64,000 nucleotides of DNA from JBEVJK01 sp040510195 (lineage in GTDB: Bacteria > Pseudomonadota > Alphaproteobacteria > Rhizobiales > Rhizobiaceae). The stretch lies in contig JBEVJK010000081.1 of the NCBI GenBank assembly GCA_040510195.1, positions 1-64,000 on the forward strand, read 5' to 3'. Of the stretch, positions 7,729 to 16,270 are shown in pieces. The notes under the pieces were generated by a model. The model was given only the letters and a program-made list of their open reading frames with translations. It did not search any database and was not told the DNA's origin. A program made the translations under genes and the position numbers. Every line of letters starts with the position of its first letter. Positions within the stretch are counted from its first letter, which is position 1.

Positions 7729-8513
7729 CGCTGGACGCCCAGGGCGGCGCGCAGGGCGACGATGCCGCCGATGGCGATCAGTGCGGGGGAGCCGAAGCCG
7801 AGCCGCGTCGCATCCGCCGCGATGGTGGCCAGCGTGGCGGAATGGATGCGCTCGCGCGGCGTCGTGGCACCCATGACGATCGCCGCGGGCGTGTCCTCGG
7901 CCAGGCCGCCGGAGATCAGCGCCGCCGCGATGCGGTTGAGGTTCTTCAGGCCCATATAGACGATGATCGGCTGGCCGGTGCGCGCCAGAAGAGCCCAGTC
8001 GAGCGCCTCCTCCTCGCCGTCGGCGGTGTGTCCCGTGGCGAGGATTACCGCCTTGTTGATGCCGCGCATGGTGGGCGGGATGCCGGCCGCACCCAGCGCG
8101 GCGAAGCCCGCGGTGAGGCCGGGCAAGAAGCGGAACGGAACCGAAGCCCGGGCCAGCGCCATCGCCTCCTCGCCGCCGCGGCCGAAGACATAGGGGTCGC
8201 CGCCCTTGAGGCGCAGCACGCGTCGGCCAGCGCCGGCCAGCTCGATCAACAAGGCGTTGATCGCCTCCTGCTTGACCGAGGGCTGACCGCCTCTTTTGCC
8301 GACGAAGAACGGCTCGGCGCCCTCCGCCATGGCGATCACCTCGGCATCGACCAGCGCGTCGTGCACCAGCGCATCGGCCTGGCCGAGCGCCGCCACGACG
8401 TCGAGGGTCAGGCAGCCCGGGTCACCGGGACCGGCGCCGGCGAGCCACACATGGCCGGGCTCGAGGCGAGGGCCGCGTGCGGCGATCCGCGCGAGCGTCG
8501 CTTCCCGACTCAT
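7725..8513 (-). CDS. cobA: Uroporphyrinogen-III C-methyltransferase (SUMT)
   Basis: SAM-dependent methylation of uroporphyrinogen III at C2 and C7 to precorrin-2, the entry into the corrin branch. The 262-aa, single-domain form lacks the CysG oxidase/ferrochelatase domain. Tetrapyrrole methylase motifs: VWLAGAGPGDPGCLTLD near residue 22, LRLKGGDPYVFGRGGEEAMA near 100, VLATGHTADGEE in the centre, and a PAIVMGATTPRE end region. It heads the cobA-cobB-cobV-cobT run and faces cbiD, with only 56 bp between their start codons to hold both promoters. No B12 box is visible upstream. Confidence 0.95.
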   Translation of the reverse strand: MSREATLARIAARGPRLEPGHVWLAGAGPGDPGCLTLDVVAALGQADALVHDALVDAEVIAMAEGAEPFFVGKRGGQPSVKQEAINALLIELAGAGRRVLRLKGGDPYVFGRGGEEAMALARASVPFRFLPGLTAGFAALGAAGIPPTMRGINKAVILATGHTADGEEEALDWALLARTGQPIIVYMGLKNLNRIAAALISGGLAEDTPAAIVMGATTPRERIHSATLATIAADATRLGFGSPALIAIGGIVALRAALGVQR

Positions 8514-8569
8514 GCGAGCACCGCCTTTTCCGGATGACGCGACCCACCTGGCTGCCTATAGACAGCGGC

Positions 8570-9685
8570 ATGAGCCTGGAAGAACGCCCGTTGCGCCGCG
8601 GCTGGACGACCGGTACCTGTGCCGCCGCCGCCGCCAAGGCGGCCTGCACGGCGCTGGTGTCGGGAAGCTTTCCAGATCCGGTCTCGGTGACGCTGCCGTC
8701 CGGCGCCAGGCCGGCCTTCGCGCTTGCCGTCGAGCGGCTGGGCGACGGCAGCGCCACGGCAGGCATCGTCAAGGATGCCGGCGACGACCCGGACGTCACG
8801 CATGGCGCGCTGGTCATGGCGACCGTCCGCCGTGGGGCGCCGGGCGCCGGGCTGACGTTCGAGGCAGGCTCCGGGGTGGGCATGGTGACGCGGCCCGGCC
8901 TGCCGATCCCGCCCGGCGAGCCGGCGATCAACCCGGTGCCGCGTCAGATGATCGCGCAGGCGGTCGCCGAGGCCTCGGGAGGCGACACCGACTTTGCGGT
9001 CGAGATCTCGGTGGCCGACGGCGAGAGGCTCGCCACCCGGACGCTCAACGGCCGCCTGGGCATCGTCGGCGGGCTGTCGATCCTGGGGACCACGGGGATC
9101 GTCATCCCCTATTCGTGCTCGGCCTGGATCGCCTCGATCCATCGCGGCATCGACGTGGCGCGCGCCAGCGGACTCGACCACGTCGCCGGCGCCACCGGCG
9201 CCACGTCGGAGGCCGCAGTGCAGAAATTGCACGGCCTGCCCGAGGAGGCGCTGATCGACATGGGCGACTTCATCGGCGGCATGCTGAAGTACATCCGCAA
9301 GCATCCGGTGCCCAAGGTGACCGTCGCCGGCGGCGTCGCCAAGATGACCAAGCTGGCGCAGGGCATGCTGGACGTCCATTCCAAGCGCGGCGCAGCCGAT
9401 TTGGAGGCGCTGGCGGCCCTGGTCTCCGAGAGCGGCGGCAGCGCGGCGCTCGCCGAGGCGGTGCGCGGCGCCAACACGGTGGCGCATGCCTTCTCGCTCG
9501 CCGCCGGGGGCGGCATGCCGCTGGGCGACGTCGTCGCCCGGCACGCCTGGCCGACCGCGGCCGCCGTGCTCGACCGCGCCGACGTGGCCCTCGAGATCCT
9601 GGTCTTCGACCGCCAGGGCGAGCTGGTGGGGCAAGCGCCCTTCGCGCCGTCTCACGATCCGTCCCGCCCCCTGAAACGCCTTTGA
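8570..9685 (+). CDS. cbiD: Cobalt-precorrin-5B C1-methyltransferase (CbiD)
   Basis: Methylates C1 of the contracted corrin ring. CbiD is named from the anaerobic (early-cobalt) route; here it sits in a late-cobalt cluster with CobG and no CobF, so it presumably replaces CobF on a cobalt-free intermediate (inference). The N-terminal signature RRGWTTGTCAAAAAKAA is clear, followed by NPVPRQMI, VADGERLATRTLNGRLGIVGG and GDFIGGMLKY. I chose the ATG at 8570 (371 aa), just before the conserved block; an in-frame ATG at 8534 adds 12 residues. It is encoded opposite to its neighbours and overlaps the end of cobM by 34 bp. Confidence 0.93.
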   Translation: MSLEERPLRRGWTTGTCAAAAAKAACTALVSGSFPDPVSVTLPSGARPAFALAVERLGDGSATAGIVKDAGDDPDVTHGALVMATVRRGAPGAGLTFEAGSGVGMVTRPGLPIPPGEPAINPVPRQMIAQAVAEASGGDTDFAVEISVADGERLATRTLNGRLGIVGGLSILGTTGIVIPYSCSAWIASIHRGIDVARASGLDHVAGATGATSEAAVQKLHGLPEEALIDMGDFIGGMLKYIRKHPVPKVTVAGGVAKMTKLAQGMLDVHSKRGAADLEALAALVSESGGSAALAEAVRGANTVAHAFSLAAGGGMPLGDVVARHAWPTAAAVLDRADVALEILVFDRQGELVGQAPFAPSHDPSRPLKRL

Positions 9686-10416
9686 TAGGCCGCGTCGTAG
9701 AGCGCGCTGTCGCGGAAATCGCGGGCGCCGAGCGCCGGTCCGACGAGGATCAGCGCCGTGCGCTCCGGGACGCCGCCGGCGAGCTTCGCCTCGATGTCGG
9801 CCAGCGTTCCCGCCACCACGCGCTCGTCGGGCCAGGACGCCCGCGCCACCACCGCCGCCGGGCAGTCGGCGCCGTAGAGAGGAGTGAGCGTCGCCACGAT
9901 CTCGGCCAGCCGGTCGATCGCCAGGTGGATGGCGAGCGTGGCGCCGGTGGCTCCGAAGGCGGCCAGCGTCTCGCGCTCCGGCATGCGGGAGGCGCGGCCG
10001 GAAACGCGCGTCAGCACCACGCTCTGCGCCAGCTCGGGCACGGTCAGCTCGCGGCCGAGCGCGGCCGCCGCGGCGGCAAAGGACGGCACGCCAGGGGTCA
10101 GCGTATAGGGGATGCCCAGTCGGTCGAGGCGCCGCAACTGCTCGGCCAGCGCGCTCCACACCGAAAGATCGCCGGAGTGCAGGCGGGCCACGTCCTCGCC
10201 GGCGGCGAAGGCGCGGACGAATTCCGCTTCGATCTCGTCGAGCGACAGCGGCGCCGTGTCGATCAGCCGCGCCTCGGACGGGCAATGGGCAAGCAGCTCG
10301 CGCGGCACGATGGAGCCGGCAAAGAGACAGACCGGACAGCGCGCCAGAAGGTCGCGGCCGCGCACGGTGACGAGGTCGGCCGCACCCGGCCCGGCGCCGA
10401 TGAAGTGCACGGTCAC
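9652..10416 (-). CDS. cobM: Precorrin-4 C11-methyltransferase
   Basis: Methylates precorrin-4 at C11. 254 aa, with the tetrapyrrole methylase opening TVHFIGAGPGAADLVTVRG, CLFAGSIVPRELL, LHSGDLSVWSALAEQ and TLTPGVPSFAAAAAALG, all typical of CobM/CbiF. The start is a GTG at 10416 that overlaps the cobE stop as GTGA, so it is translationally coupled; no ATG exists near the conserved N-terminus. It is last gene of the cobL-cobE-cobM run, and its 3' end is antisense to cbiD for 34 bp. Confidence 0.93.
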   Translation of the reverse strand: MTVHFIGAGPGAADLVTVRGRDLLARCPVCLFAGSIVPRELLAHCPSEARLIDTAPLSLDEIEAEFVRAFAAGEDVARLHSGDLSVWSALAEQLRRLDRLGIPYTLTPGVPSFAAAAAALGRELTVPELAQSVVLTRVSGRASRMPERETLAAFGATGATLAIHLAIDRLAEIVATLTPLYGADCPAAVVARASWPDERVVAGTLADIEAKLAGGVPERTALILVGPALGARDFRDSALYDAAYQRRFRGRDGS

Positions 10417-10799
10417 GGGGCACCTCCGGCGATCGCCAGGGCGCAGGTGACGCCGCCCAGCGCGAGACGCGGGCCGAGCAGCATCGCATCGGGGCCAGCG
10501 GCGGCCAGAGCCGCCGCTTCGGACAGCGAGCCGACGCCGGCGGCGGCGCGCGACCGGGCCGAGCGGGTCAGGATGCGTGCCTCGGCAGCCCTCAAGGCAG
10601 GCGCCTCGACCAGCGTGAGCGGCACGCCGAGCCGACGGCCGGCTTCCCTGATGGCCGGCTCGTCGCGCTTGGAGGCGCCCGTCGCCAGACGGAGGAGGCG
10701 CGATTCGTCGGCGTCGAAATGGGCCAGCGCCGCGCGGATCGCCGCCACCACGGCGGCCTCGCCGACACCGCGCCGGCAGCCTATGCCGGCCGTCAGCAT
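10413..10799 (-). CDS. cobE: CobE/CbiG C-terminal-type cobalamin biosynthesis protein
   Basis: 128-aa protein of the CobE family, equivalent to the C-terminal domain of CbiG. Typical stretches are LTAGIGCRRGVGEAAVVAAI at the start and LLRLATGASKRDEPAI and VGSLSEAAALAAAG later. Genetic data in the family place it in the ring-contraction and early methylation steps of the aerobic route; its exact reaction there is not firmly established. The ATG at 10799 overlaps the cobL stop (ATGCTGA); an alternative ATG at 10817 would overlap more. It sits between cobL and cobM, both methyltransferases of the same stage. Confidence 0.88.
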   Translation of the reverse strand: MLTAGIGCRRGVGEAAVVAAIRAALAHFDADESRLLRLATGASKRDEPAIREAGRRLGVPLTLVEAPALRAAEARILTRSARSRAAAGVGSLSEAAALAAAGPDAMLLGPRLALGGVTCALAIAGGAP

Positions 10800-12037
10800 G
10801 GCTTTTCCCAGATCCATTGGGTGACGGGCATCGCCGGGCGCCAGGCTTGCATGCCGCCGACGGGTGCGGCGCGGGCGACGGAAAGCCGCAACAGCTCGCC
10901 GCCCAGCCGCTCCCGATGCGCCAGGAGCACCGCCTCCATCTCCAGGGTGACGGCATTGGCCACCAGCCGCCCGCCGGGCTTCAGGGCGTCCACCACGGCC
11001 GCCATCACGCCATCGTCGCTGCCGCCGCCGCCGACGAACACCGCGTCCGGCGCCTCCAGGCCGGCAAGGGCGGCGGGGGCTTCGCCCTCCACCAGGCCGA
11101 GCGCAGGCACCCCGCAGGCGGCGGCGTTGCGGAGGATGCGCTGCGCCCGTTCGGCGACGCGCTCGACGGCGACGGCACGCAGCGACGGGTGCGCCAGCAT
11201 CCACTCGATGGCCACGGACCCGGAACCGGACCCGACATCCCACAGGAGCTCGCTGTGGCGCGGTGCCAGCGAGGAGAGCACGACGGCGCGAATCTCGCGC
11301 CTGGTGAGTTGGCCGTCATGCTCGAACAGCGTGTCGGGGCGCCCGGCCGCGAGCGGGACGATGCGCGCGCCGGGTTGGGCCGCCACCTCTACGGCAAGCA
11401 CGTTGAGCGGGTCGACCTCGGTCAGGGCGAAGCCGTCGGCGGGCGCCTGGCGGATGCGCTCGCGCGGGCCGCCGAGCGCCTCCAGGACGGTCAACCGAGA
11501 CGATCCGAAGCCGGCTTCCGAAAGCAGGCGCGCCACGGCGGCCGGGCCTCTGCCGTCGGAGGTCAGCGCCAAGAGGCGCGCACCGGGGGAAAGGTGCGGG
11601 CGCACGAGGTCAAGGCTCCGGCCATGCAGGGACACGGCCGTGACCCCATGCAGCGGCCAGCCGAGCCGCGCCGCCGCCAGGCTGAAGGCCGAGGGCGCCG
11701 GATAGACGGCCATCTCCGCCGCCTCGATCCTTGGCGCCAGCGTGGCCCCGACCCCGTGCAGGAAAGGGTCGCCGGAGGCGAGCACGCAAACCTTCGTCCC
11801 GCGGGCGGCGAGCACGGCGTCCATGCCGTCGGCGAAGGGGCTCGGCCAGGCTCGCGCCTCGCCGCGGATCAAGGGTGCGGCCAGCGCCAGATGCCGGCTG
11901 CCGCCGAAGACGAGGGCCGCCGCGCGCAGGGCCTCCTGCGCAGCCTCGCCGAGGCCCGCCGGACCGTCCTCGCCGATGCCGACGATGGACAGCCAGCGGC
12001 CGGGTGAGGCATTCTCGGGCGAAAGGTCAGCGGCCAT
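10793..12037 (-). CDS. cobL: Precorrin-6Y C5,15-methyltransferase (decarboxylating)
   Basis: Bifunctional enzyme of 414 aa that methylates C5 and C15 and decarboxylates the acetate on C12. The N-terminal CbiE-like half has WLSIVGIGEDGPAGL and VLASGDPFLHGVGATL. The C-terminal CbiT-like half has the SAM motif LLWDVGSGSGSVAIEWML near residue 260 and VFVGGGGSDDGVM. The ATG at 12037 is chosen from the family N-terminus; it shares bases with the divergent cobK start (CATG at 12035-12038), so each gene's upstream control must lie inside the other. It heads cobL-cobE-cobM. Confidence 0.95.
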   Translation of the reverse strand: MAADLSPENASPGRWLSIVGIGEDGPAGLGEAAQEALRAAALVFGGSRHLALAAPLIRGEARAWPSPFADGMDAVLAARGTKVCVLASGDPFLHGVGATLAPRIEAAEMAVYPAPSAFSLAAARLGWPLHGVTAVSLHGRSLDLVRPHLSPGARLLALTSDGRGPAAVARLLSEAGFGSSRLTVLEALGGPRERIRQAPADGFALTEVDPLNVLAVEVAAQPGARIVPLAAGRPDTLFEHDGQLTRREIRAVVLSSLAPRHSELLWDVGSGSGSVAIEWMLAHPSLRAVAVERVAERAQRILRNAAACGVPALGLVEGEAPAALAGLEAPDAVFVGGGGSDDGVMAAVVDALKPGGRLVANAVTLEMEAVLLAHRERLGGELLRLSVARAAPVGGMQAWRPAMPVTQWIWEKPC

Positions 12038-12785
12038 GACGCAGCGCATCCTGATCCTCGGCGGCACCACGGAATCGCGGCTGCTGGCCGAAAGGCTGGC
12101 CGGGCTGGGGAGCGCGGTCACCCTGTCGCTCGCCGGCCGCACGGTTAACCCGGCGCCGCAGCCCGTGCCGGTCCGCAGCGGCGGCTTCGGCGGGGCTGCC
12201 GGCCTCGCCCGGTACCTGGTGGAGGAAGGCGTGGACCTGCTGATCGACGCCACCCATCCCTATGCCGCGCAGATCTCCGCCAACGCCGCGGCGGCGGCGG
12301 CGGCGACCGGGGTCCGCGCGTTGGCGCTCGTCCGCCCGCCCTGGCGGAAGGCAGCGGGCGACCGCTGGACCGAGGTCGCCGGCGTCGAAGACGCGGTGGC
12401 CGCACTCGGCAATGCGCCGCGGCGCGTCTTCCTGACGCTCGGCCGCAACGAGGTGCAGGCCTTCAATGCGGCGCCGCAGCACCGCTATCTGCTGCGCAGC
12501 GTCGATCCGATCGAGCCGCGGCTCGCGGTGGCGGACGCCGTCTACCTGACCCGCCGCGGCCCATTCGAGCAAGCGGACGAATGTCGGCTTCTCGAAACCC
12601 ACGGCATCGACGCCGTGGTCGCCAAGAACAGCGGCGGCAGCGCCACCTATGGCAAGATCGCCGCCGCGCGCGCCCTGGGGATCGAGGTGATCCTGCTGCG
12701 CCGGCCGCCACCATCCGGCCTGCCGGCGGTGGCCGATCTGGACGAGGCGGTGGCGGCGGTCGCTCATCGGCCGGCCCCGGCGTAG
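12036..12785 (+). CDS. cobK: Precorrin-6A reductase
   Basis: NADPH-dependent reduction of precorrin-6A to dihydro-precorrin-6 (6B). 249 aa, with the nucleotide-binding start ILILGGTTESRLLAERLA, then LLIDATHPYAAQISANA near residue 75, VFLTLGRNEVQAF near 130 and VAKNSGGSATYGKIAAARAL near 200, all family hallmarks. It is the only plus-strand gene between cobL and cobJ. Its start codon overlaps that of cobL and its last 22 bp overlap the end of cobJ. No clear ribosome site is visible because the upstream sequence is cobL coding sequence. Confidence 0.95.
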   Translation: MTQRILILGGTTESRLLAERLAGLGSAVTLSLAGRTVNPAPQPVPVRSGGFGGAAGLARYLVEEGVDLLIDATHPYAAQISANAAAAAAATGVRALALVRPPWRKAAGDRWTEVAGVEDAVAALGNAPRRVFLTLGRNEVQAFNAAPQHRYLLRSVDPIEPRLAVADAVYLTRRGPFEQADECRLLETHGIDAVVAKNSGGSATYGKIAAARALGIEVILLRRPPPSGLPAVADLDEAVAAVAHRPAPA

Positions 12786-13528
12786 AAGCGGGGCGAATAG
12801 ACCAGCGGCGGACGTCCCTCGCGTTCGATCAGCCGGGTCTCCGGCGAACCGACCACCACGCAAGTCGCCATGTCGGCCAAGCCGGCATCGGCTCGGTCGA
12901 GGCGTGCCACCGCGATGCGCTCGTCGGGGCGGCCGGCGGCGCGGCCGAAGACGACCGGCGTCGAAGCCGGCAAATGAGTGGTGAGAAGCGCCAGGGCCCG
13001 GCCGAGCTGCCAGGGCCTGGCGCGGCTCACCGGGTTATAGAGCGCGATGACGAAGCCGGCGCGCGCCGCGGCTTCGAGGCGCTGCTCGATCACCTCCCAG
13101 GGCTTCAGATTGTCGGACAGCGAGAGCACGCAGAAATCGTGGCCGAGCGGCGCGCCGACGCGCGCGGCGACCGCCAGCACGGCGGTGACGCCGGGCACGA
13201 CGGTCAGCTCCAGCGACCGCCACGCGGGCGGTCCCGCCTCGATCGCCTCGCAGACGGCCGCGGCCATGGCGAAGACGCCGGGGTCGCCACCCGAGACGAT
13301 GCAGACAGCGGCGCCGGCCGCCGCTTTCTCCAGCGCGGCGCGGGCGCGATCGAGCTCCTCGCGGTTGTCGGAGGCGTTGCGGATCTGCCCCGGTCCGAGC
13401 CGGAGCCGGTCGAGATAGGGGCCGTAGCCGAAGAATTCGCGGCAGGCGGCGACGACGCGGCTTGCTTCCGGCGTCATCTGCTCGGGATGGCCGGGACCGA
13501 GCCCGACGACGGCGAGGCTGCCCGTCAC
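12764..13528 (-). CDS. cobJ: Precorrin-3B C17-methyltransferase
   Basis: Methylates C17 and drives ring contraction of precorrin-3B. 254 aa; the family start LAVVGLGPGHPEQMTPEA is followed by GYGPYLDRL, ASDNREELDRA, VCIVSGGDPGVFAMAAAVCE and FCVLSLSDNLKPWEVI. The ATG overlaps the cobI stop as ATGA. It is the last gene of the riboswitch-controlled operon that begins with the DUF1636 gene. Its end overlaps convergent cobK by 22 bp. Confidence 0.95.
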   Translation of the reverse strand: MTGSLAVVGLGPGHPEQMTPEASRVVAACREFFGYGPYLDRLRLGPGQIRNASDNREELDRARAALEKAAAGAAVCIVSGGDPGVFAMAAAVCEAIEAGPPAWRSLELTVVPGVTAVLAVAARVGAPLGHDFCVLSLSDNLKPWEVIEQRLEAAARAGFVIALYNPVSRARPWQLGRALALLTTHLPASTPVVFGRAAGRPDERIAVARLDRADAGLADMATCVVVGSPETRLIEREGRPPLVYSPRFYAGAGR

Positions 13529-14262
13529 GACCGTTCCCTCCAGCCGGCGACGAGGATCAGCGCGAAATAGGGCGCCCGGTCGTCCGCCTTTTCGGCAAGC
13601 CGCATCGCCGAGGCGCCCGGCATGGTGCCGCGCTCGACATAGACGGCGCCGGCAAGCTTGCCGGTGGCGGCGAGCGCGCGGCGGATCTTCGGCAGGTTGC
13701 GACCGACTTTCATGACCACCGCCGCATCCGTGTCGGCCAGGCGGCGGGTCAGCTCGAACTCCGACAGCGTGCCCGGCAGGACGGTCAGGACGTCGTCGCC
13801 CTGGACGATCGGCACACCGACCTGCGACCAGCAGCCCGACATGGCGGTGACGCCGGGGATCACCTCCGCGTCGTAGGTCGCCGAGAGCCGCACGTGGATA
13901 TGCATGTAGGAGCCGTAGAAAAGCGGGTCGCCCTCGGACAGGACGGCGACCGTCCGCCCTTCCTCCAGATGCGCTGACACTGCGTCGGCGGAGTGCTCGT
14001 AGAAGGTCCGGATCCGCTCCCGATACTCGGGATCGTGCCGGTCGAGCTCGGTGGTCACCGGGTAGAGAAGCGGCAGTTCGGTCACGCCGGGCTTCAGCAT
14101 GCCATCGACGATGGCACGCGCATTGCCGTTGTTGCCCTGCTTGGCGAAATGGGCGACCACGTCGGCCGCCGCCAAGGCGCGCACCGCCTTGACCGTGAGC
14201 AGGTCCGGATCGCCCGGCCCGGTGCCGACGCCGATCAAGCGGCCCTTGCGGCGGCCGGTCAC
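13525..14262 (-). CDS. cobI: Precorrin-2 C20-methyltransferase
   Basis: Methylates C20 of precorrin-2. 245 aa; starts RLIGVGTGPGDPDLLTVKAV, then VVAHFAKQGNNGNAR, VAVLSEGDPLFYGSYMHIHV and VIPGVTAMSGCWSQVG, all diagnostic. The start is a GTG at 14262 overlapping the cobH stop (GTGA); this choice rests on the overlap and on the conserved region beginning 6 residues later. Lies within the cobG-cobH-cobI-cobJ run. Confidence 0.95.
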   Translation of the reverse strand: MTGRRKGRLIGVGTGPGDPDLLTVKAVRALAAADVVAHFAKQGNNGNARAIVDGMLKPGVTELPLLYPVTTELDRHDPEYRERIRTFYEHSADAVSAHLEEGRTVAVLSEGDPLFYGSYMHIHVRLSATYDAEVIPGVTAMSGCWSQVGVPIVQGDDVLTVLPGTLSEFELTRRLADTDAAVVMKVGRNLPKIRRALAATGKLAGAVYVERGTMPGASAMRLAEKADDRAPYFALILVAGWRERS

Positions 14263-14891
14263 AGGCCCGGCCTCGCCAGCGCGTTCAATGCGGCCGCCGT
14301 CATGGCGCTGCCGCCGAGGCGGCCCCTGACGATGGCAAACGGGATGCCGAGGCGGCTCTCGGCCAGCGCTTGCTTGGACTCGGCGGCGCCGACGAAGCCG
14401 ACCGGCATGCCGAGAATGGCCGCTGGCCGCGGTGCCCCGGCCGCCAGGAGATCGAGCAGGTGGAACAGCGCGGTGGGTGCGTTGCCGATCGCCACCACCG
14501 CCCCCGCCAAGCGCTCGCCCCACAGCTCGATCGCGGCCGCCGAACGCGTGTTGCCGATCGCCGCGGCGCGCTCGGCGGTCGCCGGATCGCGCAGCGTGCA
14601 GACCACGGGGTTTCCGGCCGGCAGGCGGGCGCGGGTGACACCATGCGCCACCATCTCGGCGTCGCACAGGATCGGAGCGCCGGTGCCGAGCGCGGCCCTG
14701 GCGGCGGCGACGAAGCCGGGCGAGAACAAGAAGTGCTCCGCCGCCCGCACGTCGCCGGAGGCGTGGATCATGCGGATGGCGACGTCCTTCTCCGCGTCGG
14801 AGAAGCGCGACAGGTCGGCCTCGGCGCGGATGATAGCGAACGATCTCTCGTAGATCGCCGTGCCGTCGCGAATATAGTCCGTTGCGCTCAT
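14259..14891 (-). CDS. cobH: Precorrin-8X methylmutase
   Basis: Moves the methyl group from C11 to C12 of precorrin-8X to give hydrogenobyrinic acid. 210 aa. Typical start YIRDGTAIYERSFAIIRAEA; the catalytic-region motif RMIHASGDVRAAEHFLFSP near residue 45 contains the conserved His; later ILCDAEMVAHGVT, CTLRDPATAERAA and ILGMPVGFVGAAESKQAL. ATGA overlap with the cobG stop. No irregularities. Confidence 0.96.
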   Translation of the reverse strand: MSATDYIRDGTAIYERSFAIIRAEADLSRFSDAEKDVAIRMIHASGDVRAAEHFLFSPGFVAAARAALGTGAPILCDAEMVAHGVTRARLPAGNPVVCTLRDPATAERAAAIGNTRSAAAIELWGERLAGAVVAIGNAPTALFHLLDLLAAGAPRPAAILGMPVGFVGAAESKQALAESRLGIPFAIVRGRLGGSAMTAAALNALARPGL

Positions 14892-16270
14892 GGCTGTCCC
14901 CGAAAGGCGTCTGCGATGCGGCCCGGGCCCAGCCTGGCGAGGCAGGCGGCCGCATCCTCGCCCGGACGCCGCGCCTCGCGGTATAGGCCGGCAAGGCGGG
15001 CGAAACCATGCCTGATCTCGCCATGGGGAAGTCGCACCTCGACCATGTCGGATGCCTTGCCGCCGACCAGGAGGCCGATGCCGTCCGGCCGGCCGACCAA
15101 GGTCAGCCCGGCGGCAGCCGGATGCGCACAGCCCTTGGCGCATCCGGAGACATGGACGGAGAAGGAGCCGTCCAGCATGGCGCCGGCGAGCGTCGACAGC
15201 TGCTCGGCCAGCGTCCGGGCGGCGGCGTGGCCGGAGGCGCAAGCCGGGCTGCCGGGGCAAGCGGCCAGATGGAGCCGCGGATCGGCGGCATCGCCGATGA
15301 GGCCGAAGCGGGGCGCCAGCGCCTGCAGCTCGGACGCCCGCGACGTGCCGAGCGGCAGCGCCAGCAGCGCACGGCCGGGCGCCGGGCGGATCTCGGCCGC
15401 GCCAGCCGCGGCCGCGGCGGCCGCGAAGCCCGCGAGGCGCGAGGCTTCGATCTGGCCGAAGGGAAGGCTGACGCCGAGCGCGGCACGACCGTCGCGCAGA
15501 AGGTGGATTCCGACCGGCGAAATCGACGCGCGGCAATCCGAACCGAGCGCGGCAATGTGGCGCGATCGGTCGTAACGGATCCGGTCCGGTTCGTGATTCG
15601 ATTCGGTATGGCGAACAAGGAGCGAGCGCAGCATAGGCGGCGACAGATGGCGGCCGCGCCCCTGCAGGCCGAGCCCTGCGACGGCACCGAGCACCAGGGC
15701 GGCGACGGCCGCGGCGTCGGCCTCCGCGACGAAGGCGAGCAGCGCCGCATCGGCGGCTGTACCGCCGATCGACAGCCGCCACACGACCGCCTCATCCTCG
15801 CGCACCGCCTCGAAGCGGAGATCGGCCGGCACGTCGTCGAGCCCGAGGCGGCCGCGGCCGTCGACGACGACCGAGACCTTGGCGCCGAGACGGGCCGCCA
15901 GGCCGAGACGGGCAAGCTCGGCGCGAACCGCCGCCGCAAGCGGGCGCGGATCGGCCTTCTCTTCGGGATCGAGGCCGGCGAGCGGCGGCAGCTCCACCGG
16001 CACGCCCTCGCGGGGCTCGATGCCCAGCGCCGCCACGTCGTCGGCCAGCGGCCCGACGGTCGCCGGCTCGAGCCCGCGCAGCTGCAGGCTGCCGCGCGCG
16101 GTGACCTCGAGGATGCTGTTGCCATGGCGAAAGGCCGCCTCGGCAAGGCCGGCGAGCGCCTCCGGCGTCAGGCTGCCGTCGGTCGGCGAGAGGCGGACGA
16201 GGAGCCCGTCGCCCGTCTGCATGGGGGCGGAAAGCGCCGGACAGGCGCCGCGGACGACCGGCGCGTTCAT
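14888..16270 (-). CDS. cobG: Precorrin-3B synthase (oxygen-dependent)
   Basis: Iron-sulfur monooxygenase related to sulfite reductase; hydroxylates C20 and forms the gamma-lactone with O2, which marks the route as aerobic. 460 aa. The two half-domains start with LLVRLSPTDGSLTPEALAGL and ISPVGIHLLRDGRAALGVSL. The cluster ligands are in ACPGSPACASGHAAART (CX5C) and VHVSGCAKGCAHP (CX3C), the usual sulfite-reductase pattern. ATGA overlap with the cobN stop. Together with CbiD this gives a mixed set of aerobic- and anaerobic-named enzymes. Confidence 0.95.
   Translation of the reverse strand: MNAPVVRGACPALSAPMQTGDGLLVRLSPTDGSLTPEALAGLAEAAFRHGNSILEVTARGSLQLRGLEPATVGPLADDVAALGIEPREGVPVELPPLAGLDPEEKADPRPLAAAVRAELARLGLAARLGAKVSVVVDGRGRLGLDDVPADLRFEAVREDEAVVWRLSIGGTAADAALLAFVAEADAAAVAALVLGAVAGLGLQGRGRHLSPPMLRSLLVRHTESNHEPDRIRYDRSRHIAALGSDCRASISPVGIHLLRDGRAALGVSLPFGQIEASRLAGFAAAAAAAGAAEIRPAPGRALLALPLGTSRASELQALAPRFGLIGDAADPRLHLAACPGSPACASGHAAARTLAEQLSTLAGAMLDGSFSVHVSGCAKGCAHPAAAGLTLVGRPDGIGLLVGGKASDMVEVRLPHGEIRHGFARLAGLYREARRPGEDAAACLARLGPGRIADAFRGQP

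Noticed and set aside
8514..8569. Third B12 riboswitch between cobA and cbiD
   Set aside because: Only 56 bp with no B12 box or core; too short for the aptamer.
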